A stretch of 25,975 nt of DNA from an uncultured Sutterella sp. (GTDB lineage Bacteria > Pseudomonadota > Gammaproteobacteria > Burkholderiales > Burkholderiaceae_F), in NCBI GenBank assembly GCA_934255515.1, contig CAKQON010000022.1, positions 1-25,975 on the forward strand. Reading direction: 5' to 3'. The notes beneath the pieces are model-generated. The model saw nothing but the letters and a program-made list of their open reading frames with translations, was not told where the DNA came from and did not search any database. Positions 15,334 through 23,130 of the stretch are shown here, one piece after another (position 1 is the stretch's first letter; every line of letters starts with the position of its first letter). The position numbers and the translations under genes are program-made.

Positions 15334-16484
15334 TCAAGCCTTGAGTTCAGCAATCTTGCGGTCGGTGATGTAGCCCTGCGTCAGACAGCGCCCGAGCCCG
15401 TGCTGGGAGCACCCGCCCGCGGATTCGCCGCCGCACCAGAGGCTCTTGATCACCTCGCCCTTCCAATCGCGGACCCGGCAGTCGCCATCAATGCGCAAAC
15501 CGGCATAGGAGTCGTAAACGGCAAAGGTTGCCCACGCGGCATAGAACGGACCTTCGGCAATCTTGTAGCGGAGTTTGGGCTTGTCGAAATCCTCATCCGC
15601 GCCCTTTTCAACGAGCTCGTTGCAGCGGGCGACCGTCGCGGCAAGAACTTGCGGATCCATCTTCCAGGTCGACCAGGGCGACGTGCTGATCTTCCGGGCG
15701 AGCTCTTCGATCGTGTCGGCGCTGAAGAAGATTTCCGGGTCGCCCGACTGATCGTTCAAGGTAATGCGTTCGCGCATCAAAGCGGCAGCATCGATAATCG
15801 CCCTCTGCGGTCCGCAAGCAAAGTCCGGAGCCTGGGAGCCCTCTTTCATGGCGCAGGCGGCGTCAATATAGTTTCTGGGCCTGAAGGGCGCGCGGGTGGT
15901 ATTTCGCCAGTCACCGTGCACGTAAGGCTTTCCGTCCTTATAGAAGCTCTCATGCGTGCCGTTCGGGTAGCCGTTTTCCATTTCGTTGTAGAAGCGCTTC
16001 CCGACCTGGTTCACAAGAATTGCATTCTGCCAGTTCTTGAGGTAGAGACCCGTGTAGCGGATCTTCGGAAAATCGGCGACTGCGGCTTCCAGCGGATGTA
16101 GTTCGTGCGCACGCCGATCACGGGGCGTTTTCTGAGGGACCCGTTTCTGTCCATCGACTGATTGGCGGTTCCCCAGAGCGACGCGCCGACGGCTATTGCC
16201 GCGAGCTCGCGCGAGCCGTCCTGCGGAGAGTATTCGGCTGCCGCATTGGCGTATTCAGCCGTGAGGCGCGGATCAAAGATCCGGCGGGATTCGTCGTTTA
16301 CGGCATTGCCGGCCGAGGCGATCACGACCGCGTACTTCGCGCGGATGGCGACTTCCTTTGCATCCGACTCAATATTTCCTTCGGAACGGAAGCTCGCGAG
16401 CGGCTTATCTGTATCGGGAAGAATCGTAGGCGTATAGCTCGCACGAAGGCCGATGACGCGGGCATCTCCCTCTTCCTCGCGATA
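15334..16484 (-). pseudogene. flavocytochrome c/fumarate reductase-type flavoprotein, 5'-truncated and frameshifted
   Basis: C-terminal part of an FAD-dependent fumarate/urocanate-reductase-like enzyme. One frame (about 16484 to 16090) reads EEEGDARVIGLRASYTP, then KYAVVIASAGNAVNDESRR. This is the second FAD-binding segment, preceded by a stop instead of the N-terminal FAD domain. Near 16080-16115 the sense jumps by one base to a frame containing HPLEAAVADFPKIRYTG, ILVNQVGKRFYNE (the GKRF-x-E active-site motif) and the terminal CGGESAGGCSQHGLGRCL. The missing N-terminus (Gly-x-Gly-x-x-Gly motif and signal peptide) and the frameshift mark it as dead. The break lies about 80 bp from an IS630-type remnant, a likely cause. 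Confidence 0.82.
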
Positions 16485-16562
16485 TTAATATTCTTACAAG
16501 ATATGTTCATGAAAGTACCTAATAAAGGCCGTATACGAGTACAGCTTTTATAAAAACATTTA

Positions 16563-16907
16563 TTACTTATCCTTCAAATGCTTTTGGCTTTCTCGGTAGG
16601 TGGCGTATTTCACCGTATCACGCTCAAAACACTTGCGAACACCGGCGCCCTTACCCTGTTCCATGGCTTGCGCTTGTTCTTGAGCGAAGGTTTGAGCCTC
16701 CGCCTGCGTCATGGCGGGAGCCATGCGCATCTTGACCTTCAGCACCTGATTGAAAACTTCCACGGGATTCAACTCCGGCAAGTACGGCGGAATAAAGGCG
16801 AGTTCGAAGTTGCCATCTTCAGCGATCCAGTCTTTCACGACTTTTGCTTTATGAATGCTGGCATTGTCGTAAACGACAATGATGGCGTTACTGCGGCGTT
16901 CTGACGC
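16563..16907 (-). mobile_element. IS630-type transposase remnant, C-terminal part only
   Basis: The minus-strand frame is open from 16907 and reads AIIVVYDNASIHKAKVVKDW, containing the second catalytic Asp. FIPPYLPELNPVEVFNQVLK follows with the catalytic Glu, a standard IS630/Tc1 DDE end. An Ala/Gln/Glu-rich tail and HLKDK stop follow. About the first half of the transposase, including the first Asp, is missing, and upstream DNA becomes the crcB leader. I could not identify a matching pair of terminal inverted repeats. It is not mobile by itself. Confidence 0.82.
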
Positions 16908-16956
16908 TCATTCCGTTGTTCTGTCCGCGCCCCGCCCGGCGGCATTCCACCTGAGG

Positions 16957-17011
16957 CTCCAGGTCAGCCTGAAGTCCTGGAGAGCGGCTTTTCTCCTTCA
17001 GACCTCTGAAG
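16957..17011 (+). promoter_or_regulatory. two consecutive stem-loops in the crcB leader
   Basis: CTCCAGG (16957-16963) pairs with CCTGGAG (16976-16982). After 13 nt, CTTCAGA (16996-17002) and TCTGAAG (17005-17011) form a palindrome. Both are exact and lie 60-115 bp before crcB. The conserved blocks of the known fluoride (crcB) riboswitch, such as GGxGATGG and CTGATGAC, are not present. Whether these are an operator, a different leader or chance is open. Confidence 0.35.
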
Positions 17012-17070
17012 AAAGGCGAGTACACTTCCGACTCCTGCGGCTTTTACGCCCACGGTTCGCGAGCTCATTC

Positions 17071-17451
17071 ATGCTTCAACTTTCTTCTCCGGAATCCCTG
17101 GCGCTTGTCTTTCTCCTGGGAGGCATCGGCGCTCTCGCCCGATACGCCGTTCTCGTCGTCTTAGCGCACGCTGCCGGGCCTTTTCCTGCCGGCATTCTCA
17201 TCGTCAACACGCTTGCCGCCTTCATCGGCTCCGCGCTTGTCGCCGCTCGCGTTCCGGACGAACTCCTTCTGATCATCGGAGGCGGCTTCGTCGGGAGCCT
17301 CGGAACGCTCTCATCCCTCTGTTCCGAAATCATTGCCATGGAGCGCCTCGGGAAATACGGCTCCATCGTCCTTTTTGTCGTACTGACGCTCGTCACCGGC
17401 ATTGCAGCAACGCTCTCAGGCAATGCTGCGGGAGCGGGCTTCCATGGCTGA
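17071..17451 (+). CDS. crcB: CrcB/Fluc fluoride channel subunit 1
   Basis: 126-aa four-TM fluoride exporter subunit. The frame is open upstream into the transposase remnant, but ATG 17071 gives the normal CrcB start. Family landmarks are LGGIGALARYAVL (16-28), GILIVNTLAAFIGS (41-54) with the polar-track Asn46, and GFVGSLGTLSSLCSE (72-86). The last corresponds to the G-x-x-G-x-x-T-T-F-S-T-F motif but has lost both pore-lining Phe positions. Because the next gene is a second CrcB that keeps more of the motif, the two probably form an obligate antiparallel heterodimer. The stop overlaps the next start by 8 nt. Confidence 0.9.
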   Translation: MLQLSSPESLALVFLLGGIGALARYAVLVVLAHAAGPFPAGILIVNTLAAFIGSALVAARVPDELLLIIGGGFVGSLGTLSSLCSEIIAMERLGKYGSIVLFVVLTLVTGIAATLSGNAAGAGFHG

Positions 17452-17842
17452 GAAGACTTTCCGCGACCTTCTCCTCATCTTCGCGGGCGGGGGCGCCGGC
17501 GCAGTGCTCCGCGTCCTTCTCGACTTTCCGGAGTTCGGACCCTGGATGCCCGCCAACTTTCTCGCCTGCTTCTTGATGGGGCTCTCGAGCGCCATTCTGA
17601 TGGAAGGCTGGATGAGTCCGGCGGCCGCGAGCTGGTGGAGGGCACTCGTCCATACAGGGTTCCTGGGCGGCCTCTCCACCTTTTCGGTTCTTTCCATCGC
17701 TTCGGTTCTTAAATTCCCGGAGTCGCTTTTCGCTGCGGGCCTCTGGCTTCTTCTGCTTCTCGCAGCCTTTTTCGCCGCGGCGCTCGCGGGCTACCTGATC
17801 CCGGTTCTTATTGCCCGGGTTATGAAGAGTACCTCGAGATGA
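17444..17842 (+). CDS. crcB: CrcB/Fluc fluoride channel subunit 2
   Basis: 132-aa second CrcB subunit. ATG 17444 follows GGGAGCGG and overlaps the crcB1 stop. It has AGGGAGAVLRVLLDF (14-28), WMPANFLACFLMG (34-46) with Asn38, and GFLGGLSTFSVLS (72-84) that retains the TFS core with Phe80. It has four hydrophobic segments. It is expected to pair with subunit 1 in the inner membrane to expel fluoride passively. The stop overlaps the following gene as ATGA. Confidence 0.9.
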   Translation: MAEKTFRDLLLIFAGGGAGAVLRVLLDFPEFGPWMPANFLACFLMGLSSAILMEGWMSPAAASWWRALVHTGFLGGLSTFSVLSIASVLKFPESLFAAGLWLLLLLAAFFAAALAGYLIPVLIARVMKSTSR

Positions 17843-18327
17843 CGGTCCTGCCTCCGGGGGTGCCCGAAGAGAAGCGCTGCTACCGCGTCCGCGGACCTTA
17901 TCTGCTCGCAGGCAACAGTCCGCCCCCGGATGGGCTCGAGCTGATCGCGGAAAGTGATTTCTGCGTTGATGTCTATGCAGGGCATCTTGGAAAAGAAGAA
18001 TGGACGCGGCGGCTCGAAATGGCGCTTGACGCTCAGGGCGCCAATGCGATAACGGACTGCACCTCTCCGGAGAAATGCCGGCTCCGCGGCCGGCCGGCCC
18101 TCGTCGTGCGCGTGAGCCGCTTCGGGGAGGAAAGCGCCGCAGCGCTCAGAGCTTCCTTCAGCCCCCGGAAGGACTCCATCGACCTCTCGAACGTCGTTCT
18201 CCCGAAGGAGCCCGTCGATCGCGGACGGATTCTGCGCGTGGTTCTCCTTTCCCTCGGCGCATTTCTCGGCATCCTCTTCCTCTTACTTCTTGCCGGAGTG
18301 CTTCTGACGCTCCTTTTCGCTTCCTGA
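17839..18327 (+). CDS. hypothetical tail-anchored protein in crcB operon
   Basis: 162-aa protein of unknown function, overlapping crcB2 by 4 nt (ATGA), so it is surely part of the same transcript. Residues 1-130 are soluble, with four Cys (14, 42, 74, 80) and no motif I recognise. A single strongly hydrophobic helix follows at about 131-158 (VVLLSLGAFLGILFLLLLAG), ending almost at the C-terminus. That suggests a C-tail-anchored inner-membrane protein with a cytoplasmic domain. Its link with fluoride export is inferred from coupling only. Confidence 0.7.
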   Translation: MTVLPPGVPEEKRCYRVRGPYLLAGNSPPPDGLELIAESDFCVDVYAGHLGKEEWTRRLEMALDAQGANAITDCTSPEKCRLRGRPALVVRVSRFGEESAAALRASFSPRKDSIDLSNVVLPKEPVDRGRILRVVLLSLGAFLGILFLLLLAGVLLTLLFAS

Positions 18328-18513
18328 AGCAAGCCTCAATGAGGTTCGCTCCAGGATTCCGCCCGGCGCCCGGGTAGTCTTTGAAGTCATTTTCACTTTT
18401 ACTCTGAAACTGACCTCTCCACCATATTCACGCATGCCAGTAAACCTCTGATCGCGCGCCTTGCCGCGACGATTGCTGCGATTCAAGCCGCGCCAGAAAG
18501 CGTTGTTGCGCTT

Positions 18514-20172
18514 TTGCGCGGAACCTACGGATTTCTGACCACGAGCCTTGCATGGCTCTTTCTGCTTCTCGGCGTCGTTTTCGCGATCCTTGCCGTTCTG
18601 CCGATGACGACCCGCTGGGGCGACCTCCGGATGGGCGGCCGCGACGCGAAGCCCGAATATTCGACCTTCACGTGGATCGCCATGAATATCTGCAACGCGC
18701 TAGCGGCAGGCCTTCTCATCTTCGGCACGGGGGAGTGGATGTTCTATGTGAATACGCCGCCCTTCGGGCTCGAACCCGGATCGGTGGAAGCCGATGAATA
18801 CGCGTCCGCCTGCGGCATGTTCCACTGGGGATTCCCGGCCAGGGCCTTCTATCTGATCCCGGGGCTCGCAATCGGGTACCTCTACTGGAACAAGGGCGCC
18901 GCGAGCCTTCGCATGTCTGACCTCGCCCGCCCGCTGATCGGAAGCGGCGAGACCTTCGCCTCGCGCACGGCAGGCTTTCTTCGCGACGCCATTGTGGTCT
19001 TCGGCTACTTTGCCGCCATTATGACGACCGTCGGCATCGACACGCCCGTGACAGGCGAAATCCTCTCCGACGTCTTCGGAATTGAGAATTCCTTTGCATT
19101 GAAGCTCGGCGTCATCATCGTCTTCTGCACCTTCTTCACGCTCTCGGCGTCAAAGAGCATCGCGCGCGGCATGGGGCGGATCTCGGACATGAACGTGAAG
19201 CTCGTCCTCGCCTTCTTCGCGTTCCTTCTGATCGCGGGCGACACGGGCTTCATGCTCAACAACACCGTGATGTCGATCGGCACCAGCATCGGCGAATTTG
19301 TCCGCATGAGCTTCAATTCGGACGCCATCGTAAATACCGGGTTCGTGCAGAGCTGGACGATCTTCTACTGGACCTGGTACGTCGCCATCGCCTTCCTCTG
19401 CGCCAACTCGATTGCCCGCACTTCCTACGGCCGGACCTTCCGCGAGATTGCTCTTTCGAACCGCATCTGGGCGCCGCTTGCCTGCTGGCTTTCCTTCTCG
19501 ACCTTAGGCAACTACGGCATGGGGCAGGAACTCTTTCACGGTCTTGAGGTCTCGTCGGCCATCAATGAAGAGGGATCGGCGGGCGCAACCCTCATGGTGC
19601 TCCAGCCCCTTCCCTCCCCGAAGGTCGCTGTGCTCGTCTTCCTCGTTCTCGTCTTCTTCAACCTCGCTGCCTCGGCAACGGGAAGCGGACTCGCGTTGTC
19701 GCTCTGGACCGCAAAGGAGCTCGGTCCCCGCGACGAACCCGACCGGCGCCTCACGATCTTCTGGTGCGTACTCTTTTTCGTCATGCCCGTGGGGATTCTG
19801 CTCCTCGAGCGCGCGATTCCGGGCCTCATCGTCCGTTCCACCATCCTTTCCACCATCCAGTCGATGATCACCGTCTCCTCCATCCCGGTCTTCTTCGTCC
19901 TGATGGCGCTCTTCATCGCCTTCATACGCGAGATCCGTTCCGACATCTGTTCGGGAGCGGTGGCGAATGCTGTGAGCCCATCCCGCGCCTGGCGGTGGAC
20001 GGACGATGCACTTCCGCCCGAAGCGGCAAAGCACGCATCTGATCCGGCGAAGCCCGAAGCCTATAATTCCAAAACTCTCCGCAAACAGACGCACCTGCTC
20101 CGGGCTTTACGAGTCCGGCGTTGTTCATCCGGGCTGCAGGCCGCCCCCTGCAGCTCCTACACTAAAAGATGA
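18514..20172 (+). CDS. BCCT family (betaine/carnitine/choline) transporter
   Basis: Inner-membrane carrier of the BCCT family, importing quaternary-ammonium or related solutes. About 11 TM segments are visible. Landmarks are the RWGDLRMGGRDAKPEYSTFT block (family consensus RLG-x-x-x-x-x-PEFS), GTGEWMFYVNTPP and WTIFYWTWYVAIAFLCANSIAR with the Trp-rich substrate path. The family's usual first TM is missing if the start is TTG 18514. The frame is open from 18385 and reads plausible protein (e.g. SKPLIARLAATIAAI) but has no ATG/GTG/TTG before 18514, so the 5' end may be decayed. The last ~60 residues are unlike the family and run through what looks like the azlC promoter to overlap the azlC ATG. 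Confidence 0.8.
   Translation: MRGTYGFLTTSLAWLFLLLGVVFAILAVLPMTTRWGDLRMGGRDAKPEYSTFTWIAMNICNALAAGLLIFGTGEWMFYVNTPPFGLEPGSVEADEYASACGMFHWGFPARAFYLIPGLAIGYLYWNKGAASLRMSDLARPLIGSGETFASRTAGFLRDAIVVFGYFAAIMTTVGIDTPVTGEILSDVFGIENSFALKLGVIIVFCTFFTLSASKSIARGMGRISDMNVKLVLAFFAFLLIAGDTGFMLNNTVMSIGTSIGEFVRMSFNSDAIVNTGFVQSWTIFYWTWYVAIAFLCANSIARTSYGRTFREIALSNRIWAPLACWLSFSTLGNYGMGQELFHGLEVSSAINEEGSAGATLMVLQPLPSPKVAVLVFLVLVFFNLAASATGSGLALSLWTAKELGPRDEPDRRLTIFWCVLFFVMPVGILLLERAIPGLIVRSTILSTIQSMITVSSIPVFFVLMALFIAFIREIRSDICSGAVANAVSPSRAWRWTDDALPPEAAKHASDPAKPEAYNSKTLRKQTHLLRALRVRRCSSGLQAAPCSSYTKR
20062..20154 (+). promoter_or_regulatory. candidate azlC promoter and leader hairpin
   Basis: A perfect TATAAT occurs at 20062-20067, about 100 nt before azlC, inside the odd C-terminal codons of the BCCT gene. 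No good -35 is seen. Downstream, GCTGCAGG (20133-20140) and CCTGCAGC (20147-20154) form an exact 8-bp hairpin ending 14 nt before the azlC ATG, where a ribosome binding site would be expected. It could affect azlC translation. Confidence 0.4.
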
Positions 20173-20915
20173 CCCAAACTTCGCAGACACTCAAGAACAC
20201 GCCCGACGAGACCTTCGCTGAAGGGCTCCTCCGAGGCATCCGGACAACGCTTCCGCTTCTGGCGGGCATCATTCCGCTCGCCTTCATTCTCGGCACGCAA
20301 GGCGCTCAGCACGGGCTTTCGGGCGCCGGCATGGCGATGATGGCGGGGCTCAACTTTGCGGGCGGAAGCGAATTCGCCGCGGTCGCGCTCTGGAGCGCCG
20401 CGCCCTCGCTTCTCGTCATCTTCATGACGACCTGGCTCATCAATTCTCGCCACATTGTGCTCGGCGCCGCTTTGACGCCCTGGGTCGAAAAGGCGCATCT
20501 CCCGGTTCCGGCAAAGCTCGCCGCGTTCTTTCTCATGTGCGACGAAGTCTGGGCGCTCTCGATGCAGGAAGTCAACCGCAGAAGAAAGCTCGGGCTTCCC
20601 GCCGACAAGGTCTTTTCCTTCCCCTTCCATCTGGGCTGCGGCCTCACGCTCTGGAGCAACTGGTGGTTCTTCGCGGGATTGGGCGCCGCGCTCGGGACGT
20701 CGCTCGGCGACCTCTCGCGCTGGGGCTTCATGATGGCCTTCCCGGCGACCTTCATCGGTCTCGTCGTTGCCATGCGCCCGGCGCTCTCAAAGTCGGCGCC
20801 CATGGTTGTTTCGGGCATTGCCGCCGCGCTCGCAAGCCTCTGGCTGCCGCTCCACTGGAGCATTCTCATCGCGACGCTTCTCGGCCTTTCGGCGGCTGCG
20901 GTCTCGAACAAATAA
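20169..20915 (+). CDS. azlC: AzlC family branched-chain amino acid export permease
   Basis: 248-aa inner-membrane protein, large subunit of the AzlCD exporter that expels branched-chain amino acids (or related compounds). Typical features are the GIRTTLPLLAGIIPLAFILG first helix, the GLNFAGGSEFAAVALW segment, NSRHIVLGAAL and an FFLMCDEVWALS region. About seven hydrophobic segments are present. The ATG overlaps the BCCT stop by 4 nt and no clear ribosome binding site precedes it, so it may rely on coupling or on the leader hairpin. azlD follows after 15 nt. Confidence 0.9.
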   Translation: MTQTSQTLKNTPDETFAEGLLRGIRTTLPLLAGIIPLAFILGTQGAQHGLSGAGMAMMAGLNFAGGSEFAAVALWSAAPSLLVIFMTTWLINSRHIVLGAALTPWVEKAHLPVPAKLAAFFLMCDEVWALSMQEVNRRRKLGLPADKVFSFPFHLGCGLTLWSNWWFFAGLGAALGTSLGDLSRWGFMMAFPATFIGLVVAMRPALSKSAPMVVSGIAAALASLWLPLHWSILIATLLGLSAAAVSNK

Positions 20916-20930
20916 GCGGGGAGAAGAAAA

Positions 20931-21245
20931 ATGGACGAAATTTTTGCTCTGCCGTCGCTCAAGGAATTCATCGTCATCATCGGAATGCTCGTCGCTACTT
21001 ATTCGACGCGCCTCATCGGCTGGCTCATTCTGAGAAACCGCCCGGTTTCGCCCGCCATGCAGCGGGTGCTCGACGCGGCTCCAGGCTGCGTCATGATTTC
21101 GATTGTGGCGCCTGCCTTCATGACGACCGATCCGGCAACGCTCATCACGCTCTTTGCGACCGTGCTCGTTGCCTTTCGCGCAGGGCTTGCCGTTACCATT
21201 CTCTTCGGCGTCGCCTTCAACGCGCTTCTCCAGACGTTTCTTTGA
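20931..21245 (+). CDS. azlD: AzlD family export subunit
   Basis: 104-aa small membrane partner of AzlC with three to four hydrophobic helices. It carries the TYSTRLIGWLILRNRPVSP segment and RVLDAAPGCVMISIVAP typical of AzlD. A GGGGAGAAG ribosome binding site precedes the ATG. It is the last gene of the BCCT-azlCD run. No terminator is evident before the sensor kinase pseudogene. Confidence 0.88.
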   Translation: MDEIFALPSLKEFIVIIGMLVATYSTRLIGWLILRNRPVSPAMQRVLDAAPGCVMISIVAPAFMTTDPATLITLFATVLVAFRAGLAVTILFGVAFNALLQTFL

Positions 21246-21387
21246 GGTGCGGGATTCCCAGGGGAGAGAAGAAAGCCATGAAAACATGGTCTTCGCAGAA
21301 GCGTCTTTCACTTCATCGCGAAGACTTCTGCGCCCATGCTAGGATTTTGAAAGCAAATTCATTCGTTCACAACGCCTTTCAACGCTC

Positions 21388-23130
21388 TTGCTTATCCCGT
21401 TTACCCGAGCCCTGCGAGTGCATTTTGCACTCTTTCTCCTTCTTCTCCCACATTTCGCCTCTGCTGAACCTCAGGCGCTGAGGCTCGCGGTCGTTGAGAT
21501 GACGGAACCCGGGTTCGCCGCGACGACGGTGAATCCCATCCGGAAGGCGCTCTCTTCGGTTTTCCCGTCTGAGGACATCGTCATCCTGCGGGTCAACTCG
21601 GCAACGCTCGAAAGCGCTGTCCGAGAACTGCGCCCGGACTTCATCATTTCTCCGGCAGCTGACTCCTGCGGATCGTCGACGCCGTGGGCGCGCATCCCAT
21701 TGCGACGAGAAAGACCCGATGGGCCCGCGATCCGCATCAATCAACGGGCGCGGCGGTGATCGCGCTATCATCGAGAACGGACATCACGACGCTCTCATCT
21801 CTCTAGGGTCTGAAGGCAGCCGCGACGCTCCCCACGGCGCTCGACGGCTGGCTTGCGCTCCGGGGGGAAATTGAAGATGCCGGAATGGATTCGGAGCACT
21901 TCTTTTCAAAGCTCCGCTTTTTCGGCTACGGCATGCCGCACGTCGTCGAAGCCGTGCTCTCGGACGCTTACGACGCGGGGGTTGTTCCCGTCTGCACGCT
22001 TGAGCGCATTGAGGCTGAGGGACTCATCGAACCTGGGGTTCTGCGGGTCGCCGCGCTGAAGGAAGAAAAGGAAGGCACCGAATCGCTCTGCCGCACGTCG
22101 ACCACGCTTTATCCCACCTGATTTTTGCGGCGCTCCCTTCGGCCGACCTGGAAACCGTCCGGTCTGCGACTCTCGCGCTCCTCGGGCTCGGGACCGGTGA
22201 ATATTCCTGGTACCCGACGAGCGACTTTCATGCCGTAAGAGCGCTCGAAGAGCGCCTCCACATTGGTCCCTGGGCTTATCTCGAGGAAATGACGCCCTCA
22301 GCCCTCTGGCGCCGCTGGCGCTTCTGGATCCTGGGGGCGGCGGGTATCGTGCTTCCCCTCCTTCTCTCTGAACTCCGTCTTCGCGCGCTCGTGCGGCGCC
22401 GGACTGCGGATCTTCAGGCGGCCCTGGCCGAGCGCGACCGCCTTGCGGCGTCCGAAGAAAACGTCCGCTCGCGCCTTTCGCGCCTCGAGCGCATGGGCGC
22501 GGTAAGCCAGCTCTGCGCCATCGTGGCTCATGAACTCAAGCAGCCCGTGGGTGCGGTCATCAACTACCTCGCAGTTGCACGCCTCAAAACCGGGAGTTCA
22601 GCGGCTTCGCCGCTCCCCGCTCCCGGAACGGAATCGCAGGCTGATCCGGTCCTCATCACTGCCATTGACGGCGCGGACATGCAGGCGAGACGCATCGCCC
22701 GGATCGTCGACCGCGTGCGCGGTTATGCCCGAGCGGAAAAGTCCCGTCCGGTGCGGCTTCGCATCAACGATGCCCTGCGGTCTGCGCTCGCGGGCGTGAA
22801 GCTCTCGTCTTCTCTCCCGGTTGAGGTGCCCCCTCAGTCTCCCGTCATTCTCGGGGACGCCCTTGAGGTTGAGCTCATTCTTCACAATCTCATCAAGAAC
22901 GCCATTGAAGCGGTGAAGGATGATCCGGCGGGCAAAGTGGCCGTGAGGGCCTCTAATACGGATTCCGAGGTCTCCATCACGGTCGACGACAACGGCAGGC
23001 CCCTTACCGACGAAGCGTTTGAGCGGCTCTCCCGCTTTTCCGCTTCCGGAAAGACGGACGGCCTCGGGCTCGGACTCGGCATCGTGAGAAATCTCGTTGA
23101 AGATTCACGGCCTGCGGCTCGAGAATGCAG
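21388..23130 (+). pseudogene. sensor histidine kinase with PhnD-like periplasmic domain, broken
   Basis: Starts with a signal-like FALFLLLLPHFASA and a periplasmic PhnD/TtrS-like domain, then a TM (WRRWRFWILGAAGIVLPLLL), a coiled linker and a HisKA H-box AHELKQPVGAVINY. The HATPase follows with N-box LHNLIKNAIEAV, G1 VDDNG and G2 GLGLGLGIV. I see four lesions. There is a frameshift near 21655-21670, after ISPAAD. An in-frame TAG sits at 21804-21806. One base is lost near 22121, where TLYPT-W becomes a stop. One extra base sits near 23101, just before IHGLRLENAEGRP. The 3' end then switches to flavoprotein sequence. A silent relic of a two-component sensor. No response regulator is nearby. Confidence 0.85.

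Noticed and set aside
16879..17070. Extension of crcB upstream into the transposase remnant
   Set aside because: Basic, non-hydrophobic stretch unlike any CrcB. The ATG at 17071 gives the normal length.
16913..17070. Fluoride riboswitch before crcB
   Set aside because: The conserved GGxGATGG and CTGATGAC blocks are not found. Only two simple hairpins are seen.
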